DNA of 64,000 bases from Rhabdophis nuchalis (lineage: Eukaryota; Chordata; Lepidosauria; Squamata; Natricidae): NCBI GenBank assembly GCA_039707465.1, contig CM077651.1, positions 24,417,019 through 24,481,018 on the forward strand, read 5' to 3'. This document shows positions 45,117-56,710 of this stretch, one piece after another; within the stretch, counting starts at the first letter, position 1, and each line of letters starts with the position of its first letter. The notes under the pieces are model-generated. The model made no database searches, was not told where the DNA came from, and was given only the letters and a program-made list of their open reading frames with translations. The translations under genes were made by a program, and so were the position numbers.

Positions 45117-45383
45117 TAGTGAATAGTGGCACTTAGGAATGACCCAAGACAATTTTCTGACAGCTGTGGACCTACCTGGGAGGAGAACTCTTGAAGATTG
45201 CAGCTCCTTGTGGGAGCTGCTGGAAAATGAATGGTCTTTTTACATCTCTTCCTACCAGCAGAAAGTTTTTGTAAACATGCCTGGGACTTTTCACTTCACT
45301 TTTTGAACTTTTGCTTTTGTTTTTGTTCTTTATCTCTAAATGTTAATTGGCTGGCTGAATGCTGATTTATTTCAATCCCCCTG

Positions 45384-45682
45384 TGTTGAGTCCCCAAGCC
45401 TATGTCCCAGACAGCTCGTCTGGTAACCTATGAGTCACCGCATTCTGGAGCTGAGCCAGCAGCTACAGTGATTAACAGAGACAAGCTGTCTGGAATCTGT
45501 CTGGAAAGGAGTTACAATGTTGCAAGTGCATTGCTAGGAGTTTCCTGCCTGGTAACTCTATATAAGAGGTTGCCAGAGAAGAAACCTTGCCAGTTGAATC
45601 TTGTGTGTGTTGTAAATAGTGTGAATAAACGTTCCTGTTGTTTTGACCATGCCTGAGTCGGAATCCTTTGTCTGATCTAACA
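45384..45682 (+). mobile_element. Solo LTR with perfect 5-bp target duplication
   Basis: This 299-bp LTR begins tgttgagtcccc and ends tctgatctaaca, flanked by ccctg on both sides. It has a TATA box (ctatataagagg) near 45560 and a poly(A) signal (gtgaataaacg) near 45623. It is unrelated in sequence to the 10434 family and has no internal genes. Confidence 0.8.
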
Positions 45683-45689
45683 CCCTGGC

Positions 45690-46655
45690 TGAGTGTTATC
45701 TGCTTTTTCTGCTTCCTCTTTGATTTATTTGGTTGTTTACACCAGTTTCTGGTCCGTCATAGGGAAACACAGCACATCTTTGGATGGAAAACATTTATAT
45801 TTGGACTTTTATCTTTTGGAATATTGAATCTGTATTTTAGCAACTTGGGGGAAAAAGGTTTTGGATCAAAATAGTCTCTTTTGTTTGTTTCCTGTTCTGC
45901 TTATCTACTTCACTGAGCAGCAACATATTGGATCACAGAGAGAAGAAGGCTGACTCTCAGGAGAGAGAAAAAGAGCCTGTTCAGCAATATGCAATCTCTA
46001 GTAGAATTCTCTTCTAAAAGGTTTGATGAACTTATAAAGACTATGGAAAATATTTTGAAGAAACCTACCTTAAATAGTTTATGTTAGGATATTCAGCGTT
46101 ATATTGGGTTGACAATATATATGAGCCTATGTTCTTAAGGAGTTATGTAGCTTTAAGAACTGTCTTAAATTCTGATTGGCTGTGCTTATCAGCTCTACCC
46201 TAAAGGAAGCTCAGAATCACAGTCGGTTCCCTTTTCGATTCCACTCCTGTTCTTACTGTTTGCCGTCTGAGGAGCTGAAGCTAGATATTGAAAAAGGAGG
46301 AGGATTTGTTTTGCATCACTGTAAGATAACTGTTTGTTGAAGGACTGTTATTATTGTTTGAGAAGTTAGTCGGAAGAAACATTTTAGTTGCTACAAAGTA
46401 AAGACTATTTATTTTCTTACTATCACTGTTTTAGAGTTTGTTTATGGTTACAGCAACATATCTCTTTACTGTCCGGTGAATTACACTATTCCGCATTTAT
46501 TTCTAAACACTGGTTAAGGGACCAGAGTTGTAACCCTGGTTCTGAATCCAGAGTTGCTAACAGTTTAGATCCACAAAAGGAATTTGTTTTTAAAGCCGTA
46601 GATTTGTTGGCAAGAAATGTAGGTTTAGAAACAATACAGAGAACAGGTACAGTTA
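45690..46655. other. Unassigned, possibly part of an LTR-type element
   Basis: The block is compositionally unlike plain intron. An open stretch at 46388-46675 (plus) precedes the LINE tail. 46083 starts tgttaggata, which could be an LTR start. No gene family is recognised. Confidence 0.25.
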
Positions 46656-46656
46656 A

Positions 46657-47161
46657 CAGAGGTGGGTTCCTACCTATCCGGGTGCGCTTCAAGGTGCTAG
46701 TCATCATCTTCAAAGCGCTCCATGGCTCGGGACCTAGCTATCTGCAGGATCGGATCCTGCCTCATACGTCCTCACGGCCGATTCGCTCCCACAGAGAGGG
46801 GCTTCTCCGGGTGCCGTCCACTAGACTGTGTCAGCGGGCGACACCCAGGGGAAGGGCGCTCTCTGTGGCGGGCCCGGCCCTCTGGAACGACCTTCCCCCC
46901 GACATTAGGACAACTACGGACCTCCGCTCCTTCCGTCTTAAATTGAAAACTTACTTTTTCCGTCTGGCCGGCCTGGGATAGCCTCCTTGCCTTGGGATTT
47001 TATAGAATAGGTTTTAGTTTAATCGGGATTTTAGCACAGGGTTTATTTAATTGGTTTTTAAATTTTGTTGTTTATTTATTGTTGTTGTTATTTATTGTTT
47101 TATGCTACCTGTGCACCGCCCCGAGTCCCCGTGGGGAGAGGGGGCGGTATAGAAATAATAA

Positions 47162-47194
<33 letters not shown>

Positions 47195-47260
47195 TCCGCT
47201 TCAGCCAAATAGGTAGTAACTCCAGCAGGCATGTGACTCCCTACTCTTTTGTGGTTTCTT
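46657..47260. mobile_element. hAT-type MITE interrupted by a LINE 3' end
   Basis: cagaggtgggttcctacc at 46657 is a MITE start. After the LINE (46676-47190), 'ccaaataggtagtaactcc' and agcaggcatgtgact continue the MITE sequence seen at 37640-37670. The right terminus is not clear. Confidence 0.5.
46676..47190 (+). mobile_element. CR1/L2-type LINE 3' end with (ATT)n tail
   Basis: The frame from 46676 reads VRFKVLVIIFKALHGSGPSY, then LQDRILPHTSSRP, RALSVAGPALWNDLPP and ends FRLAGLG at 46981. This is an uninterrupted C-terminus of ORF2. The 3' UTR closes with cctgtgcaccgccccgagtc and (ATT)n at 47156-47190. Of the copies here it has the least damaged reading frame, suggesting a younger insertion. 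Confidence 0.8.
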
Positions 47261-48480
47261 TTTGGGGGGGGGGATCTCCCCCTTTTCTGCTTTTTCTTTG
47301 TGACTGTAAATCCCTTTACAGAAGTCTTTGTGACTTCTATCTGCATTTTATTTTCAATTTTTCTTTCTTTCACATTATCTTCCTGTACCTCCTTTGTGCC
47401 CTCTTTCATCTCCTTTTCTCTTATTTCTTGTTCTGTATGTTCCCTTTGATGTTCTTGCTTTTTTTTTTTTTACCAATTAATGTTTCCCATGCACTTTTCA
47501 GCATCCCAAATAATTCACCGTACATCCAAATCTCCATTATACAAGTTTAACTATTTTAACAGATTTTTAAACTTTGGGGTTATACCACATTTAACTGCAA
47601 ATTAAGGGTCTTCCAAATTCTATTACTCAATTTTAGCCCAATCCAGTCCAAATTGAAGTTTTCTTTCTCTTCCACAGCTATAGATAGTTGCGGTCAAAAC
47701 AATGTTGCAGAGACAGATACTCCTTAACAAATCTCATGGTTTCAAAGTATCTTTTCTTCTAGCCAAGGTCACACTTCTCAGCTACAATCTTACTCCCCCC
47801 CTCCCCCTCCCCCCCGCTTTATTCGCTGGTGTAGTACTTTCTGCTCGCCACTAGATGGCTCTTTCCAAACCGCAAATACAATCCAATAGCTGTCAAAAAC
47901 AGCTATTAAATCCACAAAAAATAAAATAAAACAAGGAGAAAACAGACTTCCCCTTGCGGTATTTCTGTGGTTAGTTAATTTCTTTACTTCCAAACTGCAG
48001 AAGACAAAATCCTCTGAGGCTATGTTGCTTTAACTTTTTTTTCTTCAATAAAATTCCCCGAAAGCCAGTTAGCCACTAATTCCACTCTGGGACCCTTTTT
48101 AAAGATCAAAATCAATTTTTCTTTTTCTCTGTGAGTTGGTAAATCACACACTCCATTCCAACACCACTCCAGCACAAATAGCTTAACCCGGATGCCCCAG
48201 CTTTGCAGCGGTCATTTAATTATGGCCGGCACCCCCCTCTGCCAGTTTGAAGGGTTTTTCTCTGATCTACCACGGAACTGCCAGTTCCTCTTGGTCATCT
48301 GAGACATCCCTTCTTCTCCCCCATCCCTCCAGGACAGGTTTCGGTCCAAAGATCTCCCAACAGCAGTTTGTCCGGCTGAATTTTCGTGGGGCTCAGCAGA
48401 GCCTGCTTTTTTCCAGCCGGTTTCACCGTGACGCTTCCAGGTTCTCTGCTATATCAATTTTTCTATGAGTTGATTACAAT
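47261..48480 (-). mobile_element. Probable L1-type LINE 5' UTR and ORF1 start, antisense
   Basis: On the minus strand a GC-richer leader (about 48480-48190, 'cggtgaaaccggctgg', 'ggaccgaaacctgtcctgg') is followed by about 780 bp of leader. A Lys/Glu-rich frame then starts MKEGTKEVQEDNVKE at 47409. It breaks near 47261. Identification rests on layout and composition. Confidence 0.4.
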
Positions 48481-49095
48481 AACAGCATGTTAACAGAGGG
48501 TTTTAGAATTTCATTTTTGTCTTTTATTATTATTAATAACTTTTTAAATTATGTTTATGCTTTTATATTATATTTTTATTATTATTGTTTTTCCTGTTAA
48601 ATATTTAGTTATTAATATAATATACAGAAAACAGGCTAACAATTTGTAAACCGATTAATAGTTCGAGAAAAAAATTGGGCTGTTTTGTAAGGGATGGAAA
48701 ACTAACATTGTTGTATTATATTAATCAGCATTCAACTAGGGAGGATTCTAGGTGTGCATGTATTAGTCTTTTTTTCTTCCAAAGACACCTTTTCTTTTTA
48801 ATATCCTCTTGTTGTTTTTAAAATATTCCAGTGGTTTGTATCTTAACCTTCATCAAACAAAATTAAATATTATATGAATTTTGTCTCCATTGATATTTAG
48901 ACCACAGATGCAATAAATGGGGACCATCAGCATCTTAAAGAAAACATCTCTGAATATTGATATAAAAATTTGGGAAACATGTTTAGCATTTTGATAGATG
49001 TAGGGTGGTGGCAATGGTAATGGATGTCTTAAGCCTTGTTGGTGCTTAAGAAACCCATTCATTCCTTAAGCGTTATAAATCTCAATGGCCCCAAA

Positions 49096-49412
49096 CAGCA
49101 GTGGGATTCACTTACCTTCCCTACTGGTTCACAAATGTGACTGCGTAAATGCCTTCGGTCAGTGGTGGGTTTCAATTTTGTTTACTACCGGTTTGCTCAT
49201 GCACGCGCATGCGCAGAAGCATCCGGCTGGGTGCGCAGAGCCTCCTGCCACTGTCATACCAGTTCACCCGATCTGGGCCGAACCGGGAGCAACCCACCAC
49301 TGCCTTCTGTGCATTTGCAGTGCTTGCGCATTATGTCATGGTGGGTGGGCAGAGCCTCCTGCAGCTGCCACTATCTTTTTCAGTAGAGAGAACTGGCTGA
49401 ATATCACCTCTG
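49096..49412. mobile_element. hAT-type MITE hosting a second MITE
   Basis: It starts cagcagtgggattcacttac and ends ctgaatatcacctctg. The flanking 8-mers gccccaaa and gtcctaaa match at 6 of 8. The inner element at 49160-49302 is more intact. Confidence 0.6.
49160..49302. mobile_element. Inner hAT-type MITE
   Basis: It starts cagtggtgggtttcaattt and ends gagcaacccaccactg. The flanking 8-mers ccttcggt and ccttctgt match at 7 of 8. At 143 bp it is closest to the copies at 15258 and 26878. Confidence 0.78.
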
Positions 49413-49948
49413 GTCCTAAATGGTTCCTAGCTCCTCTACTTTTTGGAGTAGTACTGTCTACATAGCATTCAAAACTAAGGGCAACCTTGAAGTTTTGTTC
49501 CCCAGCTTATATTTTCATAGAAGCGCTTTCCTTGCTGTAGCTTCACTCTCTGTCTATAAGATTAAAGAAAATTCAATAACAAACAAGAGCCAGTGGATAA
49601 ATGTATTGCATGCAGTACATTTATTAAAGAAGAAAAACAAATGAAAATAGTAAGTGAAGCCAGCAGATAAAAATCCCAGAGCTAGTTAATGAATCAAGAC
49701 AATATAGTAAAAATCATATTTTATCAAATCTGGCAATTTTCTCAAACAAGTTGTTGTGAAGGAGAAAAGCACTTTACAATCTAAAATGTTCTTCTGATAA
49801 ATGGTTGGATTGCCAGTGTTGCATAGATGTATTGATTCAAATATACTTTTGGGAGCTCAGTGAGCATGTTTGGGTGGGCCAATCTTTTAACTCATCAATC
49901 CAATTCACAATTCAGCTCACAACCCAACTTCATATGCTACTGCAGGAT

Positions 49949-50061
49949 GTATGTATGTATGTATGTATGTATGTATGTGTGTGTGTGTGTGTTTGTGTGT
50001 ATGTATGTATGTATGTATGTATGTATGGATGGATGGATGGATGGATGGATGGATGGATGGA
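49949..50061. repeat. (ATGT)n(TG)n(ATGT)n(GGAT)n compound microsatellite
   Basis: Four successive pure blocks change motif by single steps. Open frames through it encode only repeats. Confidence 0.95.
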
Positions 50062-50804
50062 AGGAAAGAAAGAGTTTTTAAATTTTGCACAAAATTTGCA
50101 AAAGCATGATTATTTCCCCATTCTATACTTGCCTATTTTCTGATTTAATCCAACTGAAAGCTACCAGTGGAACATGTAGTCTTGGATTTATGATCACAAT
50201 TGAGCCCCAAATTTCCATCAGTAAGTGAGACAGTTGTTAAGAGAGTTTTGCCCCATTTTACAACCTTTCTTGCCACAGTTGTTAAGGGAATCACTGCAGT
50301 TGTTAAGCAACACTGTTGTTAAGTGAATCTGCCATCCCCGTTGACTTCGCTTGTAAGAAGGTCACAAGATGTGGCTCCATGAACCTGCAAATGTCCCACT
50401 TTTGATCATGTAACCATGGAGATGCTGCAACGGTTGTGTGAAAAATGGTCATGTCACTTTTTTCAGTGCTGTCGTAACTTTGAGCGGTTCCTGTTGTGGC
50501 CTGCCAGCGGCCAGTGGAGCTGGTGGCGGACTCAGACAATGAGAAGGTTGGAGAGGAACATGGGCCAGTCCTGGAGTCTGGAGAAGACTCTGATGAGGGC
50601 TCTGTGTCGGAGGGAGTTATCAGTTGCTTTCAAAGTCGGATATCAGTGGGGCAGAAGAACAGCGGGAGCCTGCTCCCAATGTGCGCATGCACAGAGCTGC
50701 CAGGAAAAGGGAACAGCTAAGGAACAAGGGCCGACTTGGGAGTAAAGGCACAGGTGGACAGTGAATGGCCCCTCCCATAGAGAATAAAGAGGAGCGAAAG
50801 AGAA

Positions 50805-51330
50805 GAGCAGAGAAGAGCAACCAAGATGATTAGGGGACTGGAGACTAAGACATATGAAGAACGGCTGCAGGAGCTGGGTATGTCTAGTTTGATGAAGAGA
50901 AGGACCAGGGGAGACATGATAGCAGTGTTCCAATATCTCAGAGGGTGCCACAAAGAAGAGGGAGTCAAGCTATTCTCCAAAGCACCTGAGGGCAGGACAA
51001 GAAGCAATGGGTGGAAACTAATCAAGGAGAGAAGCAACTTAGAACGGAGGAGAAATTTCCTGACAGTTAGAGCAATTAACCTCTGGAACAGCTTGCCTCC
51101 AGAAGTTGTGAATGCCCCAACCCTGGAAGTCTTTAAAAAGATGTTAGGTAGCCATTTGTCTGAAATGGTATAAGGTTCCTGCCCACGCAGGGGGTTGGAC
51201 TAGAAGACCTACAAGGTCCCTTCCAACTCTGCTATTGTATTGTATTGTATTGTATTGTATTGTATTGTATTGTATTGTATTGTATTGTATTGTATTGTAT
51301 TGTATTGTATTGTATTGTATTGTAATGAAA
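50805..51330 (+). mobile_element. CR1 LINE 3' end with (TATTG)n tail
   Basis: An uninterrupted ORF2 C-terminus (50826-51173: MIRGLETKTYEERLQELGM, KRRTRGDMIAVFQYLRGC, INLWNSLPPEVVNAPTLEVF) and a short 3' UTR (ggggttggactagaagacc) are followed by the pentanucleotide array at 51233-51323. The frame lacks stops over about 115 codons, so the insertion is fairly young. Confidence 0.85.
51233..51323. repeat. (TATTG)n pentanucleotide array at a CR1 3' end
   Basis: About 18 nearly perfect units start exactly where the CR1 3' UTR ends, a case of microsatellite seeding by a LINE tail. Confidence 0.95.
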
Positions 51331-51631
51331 CGGGAGGGGAGTTTGCAGGAGACAAATAATTCAGTTCATTAGAGTGACTTCTTGCCAAGTAATTGCTGCT
51401 ACAGCATGGACAGCCAGTATCTTCTGGCCTGGCAACTCTCCAAGCCTGATAAAGGTCTGTGGTTGTGAAATCTCATGAAAGGCTGCTTGCTGGGACTTTA
51501 CTGGAGAGGAATTCCCTTTAACCTAAACAAAAGAGGTTTTAGTAGGATGAGGCGTCTGCTTCATGCTCTTGGGAAGCCTAAATCAGAACAGTCCCTAAAT
51601 GAACTTTTGTAACTCAAGGATGACCTATATT

Positions 51632-52297
51632 GCTCCTATTTTTTTTTTCAGTGGTGATAAAAGTTGCTAATATTTCTTATGTCTATTTTTAGACATATCA
51701 GTCAAGAAATCTCAGAAGGGAAAGCATTTGGACTTGATCTTCTGAAAGAACCAGCCTGCTGAATTTATTTCTGCCTATCTTTCTTAAGCAAACACGGTCA
51801 TTTCTTTTTCACCAGCATTCAGCAACAGCCCTTTGTTGTGTTAATGCATAACTTTCTCTTTGTGTATTTGCCTCTCATTTTGTCTTGATCATCAGGGTGG
51901 TGTTGCCTTTCATACTGCCAATACTAATCATCTCTTTATTAGTCAGTTCCAGATTCTTTTGAGTGTGCTTTATTTACTGGATCCATTTTTGGTATGTACT
52001 TTCCTCTCCTTTAAAAAAAAAAATAGCAGCATTTTATAATAAAAAAAATGGGGGAGAATTAGAAGAAAATCTAATTAAAGGCCCATTTCATGCAAGAAAC
52101 AGAAACTAAGCAAATAAGGGGCAATAAAAGAGCATTACCATGCGAACAGAAAGCAATTAGAAATAGAAGATAGAAGAAGAAAACTTTTAATGAAAGTTAC
52201 AGTAGCCATGGAAACTTCAACGTGGCTTTTCCAGTCCATAACAGATATGCTTGCACTGCATATCCCTCATGCCGTTTAAGTGAAATTCAATAAAGAA
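51632..52297. other. Intron, no feature recognised
   Basis: AT-rich intron before the purine satellite. Nothing supportable. Confidence 0.5.
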
Positions 52298-55200
52298 ACA
52301 GAGAGAGGGGGGGAGGGAGAGGGGGAAGGAGAGAGACAGAGAGAGGGAGAGGCGGAAGGAAAGAGAGAGGGGGGGAGAGAGAAGGAGAGAGACAGAGATG
52401 GGGGAGAGGGAGAGGTGGAAGGAGAGAGACAGAGAGAGGGGGAGAGGGGGAGGTGGAAGGAGAGAGACAGAGAGAGGGGGAGAGGGAGAGGCAGAAGGAG
52501 AGAGACAGGGAGAGGGAGAGGTGAAAGGAGAGAGACAAAGAGAGGGAGAGGTGGAAGGAGAGAGACAGAGAGAGGGAGAGGTGAAAGGAGAGAGACAGAG
52601 AGAGGGGAGAAAGAGAGAGGTGGAAGGAGAGAGACAGAGAGAAGTAGAAGGAGAGAGACAGAGAGAGGGGGAGAGGGAGAGGCAGAAGGAGAGAGACAGG
52701 GAGAGGGAGAGGTGAAAGGAGAGAGACAAAGAGAGGGAGAGGTGAAAGGAGAGAGACAAAGAGAGGGAGAGGTGGAAGGAGAGAGACAGAGAGAGGGAGA
52801 GGCGGAAGGAAACAGAGAGAGGGGGAGACAGAAGGAGAGAGACAGATGGGGAGAGGGAGAGGCGGAAGGAGAGAGACAGAGATGGGGGAGAGGGAGAGGT
52901 GGAAGGAGACAGAGGGGGAGGGAGAGGTGGAAGGAGAGAGACAGAGAGAGAGGAGGTGGAAGGAGAGAGACAGAGAGAGGGGGGAGAGGGAGAGGCAGAA
53001 GGAGAGAGACAGAGAGAGGGGGGAGGGAGAGGTGGAAGGAGAGAGACAGAGAGGGGGGAGAGGGAGAGGCAGAAGGAGAGAGACAGAGAGAGGGGGGAGG
53101 GAGAGGGGGAAGGAGAGAGACAGAGAGAGGGGGGAGGGAGAGGTGGAAGGAGAGAGACAGAGAGGGGGGAGAGGGAGAGGCAGAAGGAGAGAGACAGAGA
53201 GAGGGGGGAGGGAGAGGTGGAAGGAGAGAGACAGAGAGGGGGGAGAGGGAGAGGCAGAAGGAGAGAGACAGAGAGACGGGGGAGGGAGAGGTGGAAGGAG
53301 AGAGACAGAGAGAGGGGGAGAGGAAGAGGCAGAAGGAGAGAGACAGAAGGAGAGAGACAGAGAGAGGGGGCAGGGAGAGGTGGAAGGAGAGAGACAGAGA
53401 GAGGGGGCAGGGAGAGGTGGAAGGAGAGAGACAGAGAGAGGGGAGAAAGAGAGAGGTGGAAGGAGAGAGACAGAGAGAAGTAGAAGGAGAGAGACAGAGA
53501 GAGGGGGAGAGGGAGAGGCAGAAGGAGAGAGACAGGGAGAGGGAGAGGTGAAAGGAGAGAGACAAAGAGAGGGAGAGGTGAAAGGAGAGAGACAAAGAGA
53601 GGGAGAGGTGGAAGGAGAGAGACAGAGAGAGGGAGAGGCGGAAGGAAACAGAGAGAGGGGGAGACAGAAGGAGAGAGACAGATGGGGAGAGGGAGAGGCG
53701 GAAGGAGAGAGACAGAGATGGGGGAGAGGGAGAGGTGGAAGGAGACAGAGGGGGGAGGGAGAGGTGGAAGGAGAGAGACAGAGAGAGAGGAGGTGGAAGG
53801 AGAGAGACAGAGAGAGGGGGGAGAGGAAGAGGCAGAAGGAGAGAGACAGAGAGAGGGGGGAGGGAGAGGTGGAAGGAGAGAGACAGAGAGGGGGGAGAGG
53901 GAGAGGCAGAAGGAGAGAGACAGAGAGAGGGGGGAGGGAGAGGTGGAAGGAGAGAGACAGAGAGAGGGGGGAGAGGAAGAGGCAGAAGGAGAGAGACAGA
54001 GAGAGGGGGGAGGGAGAGGTGGAAGGAGAGAGACAGAGAGGGGGGAGAGGGAGAGGCAGAAGGAGAGAGACAGAGAGAGGGGGGAGGGAGAGGTGGAAGG
54101 AGAGAGACAGAGAGGGGGGAGAGGGAGAGGCAGAAGGAGAGAGACAGAGAGAGGGGGAGAGGGAGAGGCAGAAGGAGAGAGACAGAAGGAGAGAGACAGA
54201 GAGAGGGGGGAGGGAGAGGTGGAAGGAGAGAGACAGAGAGAGGGGGAGAGGAAGAGGCAGAAGGAGAGAGACAGAGAGAGGGGGGAGGGAGAGGTGGAAG
54301 GAGAGAGACAGAGAGAGGGGGAGGGAGAGGGGGAAGGAGACAGAGGGGGGAGGGAGAGGTGGAAGGAGAGAGACAGAGAGAGAGGAGGTGGAAGGAGAGA
54401 GACAGAGAGAGGGGGGAGAGGAAGAGGCAGAAGGAGAGAGACAGAGAGAGGGGGAGGGAGAGGTGGAAGGAGAGAGACAGAGAGGGGGGAGAGGGAGAGG
54501 CAGAAGGAGAGAGACAGAGAGGGGGGAGAGGAAGAGGCGGAAGGAGAGAGACAGAGAGGGGGGAGAGGAAGAGGCAGAAGGAGAGAGACAGAGAGAGGGG
54601 GGAGGGAGAGGTGGAAGGAGAGAGACAGAGAGAGGGGGAGAGGAAGAGGCAGAAGGAGAGAGACAGAGAGAGGGGGGAGGGAGAGGTGGAAGGAGAGAGA
54701 CAGAGAGAGGGGGGGAGGAAGAGGCAGAAGGAGAGAGACAGAGAGAGGGGGGAGGGAGAGGCAGAAGGAGAGAGACAGAGAGAGGGGGGAGGGAGAGGTG
54801 GAAGGAGAGAGACAGAGAGAGGGGGGAGGGAGAGGAGGAAGGAGAGAGACAGAGAGAGGTGGAAGGAGAGAGACAGAGAGAGGGAGAGGTGGAAGGAAAG
54901 AGAGAGGGGGGGAGAGAGAAGGAGAGAGACAGAGAGGGGGGAGAGGAAGAGGCAGAAGGAGAGAGACAGAGAGAGGGGGGAGGGAGAGGTGGAAGGAGAG
55001 AGACAGAGAGAGGGGGAGAGGAAGAGGCAGAAGGAGAGAGACAGAGAGAGGGGGGAGGGAGAGATGGAAGGAGAGAGACAGAGAGAGGGGGGAGGGAGAG
55101 GTGGAAGGAGAGAGACAGAGAGAGGGGGCAGAGGAAGAGGCGGAAGGAGAGAGACAGAGAGAGGGGGGGAGGGAGAGGCAGAAGGAGAGAGACAGAGAGA

Positions 55201-55670
55201 GGGGGGAGGGAGAGGTGGAAGGAGAGAGACAGAGAGAGGGGGCAGAGGAAGAGGCGGAAGGAGAGAGACAGAGAGAGGGGGGGAGGGAGAGGCAGAAGGA
55301 GAGAGACAGAGAGAGGGGGGAGGGAGAGGCAGAAGGAGAGAGACAGAGAGAGGGGGGGAGGGAGAGGCAGAAGGAGAGAGACAGAGAGAGGGGGGGAGGG
55401 AGAGGCAGAAGGAGAGAGACAGAGAGAGGGGGGAGGGAGAGGCAGAAGGAGAGAGACAGAGAGAGGGGGGGAGGGAGAGGCAGAAGGAGAGAGACAGAGA
55501 GAGGGGGGAGGGAGAGGCGGAAGGAGAGAGACAGAGAGAGGGGGAAGGGAGAGGCAGAAGGAGAGAGACAGAGAGAGGGGGGGAGGGAGAGGCAGAAGGA
55601 GAGAGACAGAGAGAGGGGGGAGGGAGAGGCAGAAGGAGAGAGACAGAGAAAGGGGGGAGAGGGAGAGAGA
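52298..55670. repeat. 3.4-kb purine-biased (GA/GGGAG) minisatellite with segmental duplication
   Basis: The plus strand is almost wholly A and G. The basic unit is about 36 bp (ggagagagacagagagagg, gggagggagagg, then tggaa or cagaa), with length variants. A block of about 836 bp is duplicated: the distinctive landmarks at 52610-52960 (gagaagtagaaggagag, gaggcggaaggaaacag, gacagatgggg) recur at 53448-53800. The many long open frames on both strands (up to 1193 codons on the minus strand) follow from a stop-poor composition and are not genes. Confidence 0.97.
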
Positions 55671-56222
55671 TTTTATAAAATACTATAAAAAGCCAAAAAG
55701 CAACAACCTGACAAAAACTAAAACGTAACAAGGTAGCATGAATGCAATCTACATTTTTCCAGTGCCTAAGAAGATCAGACTGTAATTGTGGAAAAAAATC
55801 AGCAGAAGCAGAAAGAGCTTTGTCTTCATAAATTCCTGAAATCTGAGCCTTGATCACTGTGCTTCACCATCTGTCCAATCAGTGCCCAAGAGGTCTTTCC
55901 CGCATTAACTCGCCACCCATCCAGAAAGCTCTGATAAGGGCAACTCTGATGGGGGAACTACGATGTCCATTTCTGAATGCAATGTGCTCCCTTTCTCCCC
56001 ACTCCCTCTTGGCGCTTTGCTTTGTGCAGGAAACAACAAAAAGGGCATCTGCTCCAGGAACATCCAAATTGACGAAATTAGTGCTGCAGCTTCATTGAGA
56101 TTTTATTGATTTTTTTCACATTTCTAAAGCCCCGTCTCCCTCGAAGAAGTGCTTTACCTGGGTCTGGGCAAGCTGAACCTATGTATTTATTCTTACATAA
56201 TAACTACAATTCTGCCCCAAAT
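55671..56222. other. Intron, no feature recognised
   Basis: Between the satellite and the triplicated MITE junction. No gene or repeat end is supportable. Confidence 0.5.
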
Positions 56223-56710
56223 GGATGGTGCCAGATTGTAAATCTGCCCTTAAAGAGGCCACGATCCTAGAATTATACATCGCCACTTTATTAATATTAT
56301 AAGGCAGGGGTCTCCAACCTTTGCAACTTTAAGTCTGAAGGACTTCAGCTCCCAGAATTCTCCAGCCAGCAAAGCTGGTGGATGGTGCCAGGTTGTAAAT
56401 CTGCCCTTAAAGAGGCCACGATCCTAGAATTATACATCGCCACTTTATTAATATTATAAGGCAGGGGTCTCCAACCTTTGCAACTTTAAGTCTGAAGGAC
56501 TTCAGCTCCCAGAATTCTCCAGCCAGCAAAGCTGGTGGATGGTGCCAGGTTGTAAATCTGCCCTTAAAGAGGCCACGATCCTAGAATTAAACATCGCCAC
56601 TTTATTAATATTATAAGGCAGGGGTCTCCAACCATTGCAACTTTAAGTCTGAAGGAATTCTGGGAGCTGAAGTCCTTCAGACTTAACGTTGCAAAGGTTG
56701 GAGACCCCTG
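56223..56710. repeat. Triplicated 157-bp unit spanning intron flank and half a palindromic MITE
   Basis: Units start at 56223, 56380 and 56537. Each holds about 84 bp of flank (ggatggtgcca... to ...ttataagg) and the left half of the caggggtctccaacc MITE. Only the third unit continues into the right half, ending at 56710. ttataagg precedes every left half and follows the final right end (56711-56718), so the MITE inserted once and the region was then triplicated. Copies differ at a few bases. Confidence 0.88.

Larger units (their letters stand above)
50492..51590 (+). mobile_element. Solo LTR split by a CR1 3' end
   Basis: It begins tgttgtggcctgcc and ends aaatcagaaca. The flanking 5-mers gttcc and gtccc match at 4 of 5. 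Without the CR1 (about 50805-51330) it aligns end to end with the LTR at 10434-11040. It has no internal coding region. Confidence 0.78.
50176..51630. mobile_element. TA-type MITE split by a solo LTR
   Basis: The left part (50176-50486, with gttaagagagttttgcccca and ccacttttgatcatgtaacc) and the right part (from 51596, 'taaatgaacttttgtaactc', aggatgacctat) together make one copy of the family at 40825-41204, in the opposite orientation. Confidence 0.65.

Noticed and set aside
46388..46675. N-terminal part of a 197-codon frame as a new gene
   Set aside because: The frame is a fusion of unassigned sequence with the LINE ORF2 tail that was inserted later at 46676, so the joint is accidental.
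52276..55857. Very long open frames on both strands (1193 codons minus; 960, 668 and 647 codons plus)
   Set aside because: They run through a purine-only minisatellite that has few possible stop codons. The translations are Arg/Glu/Gly or Ser/Leu/Pro repeats with no domain.
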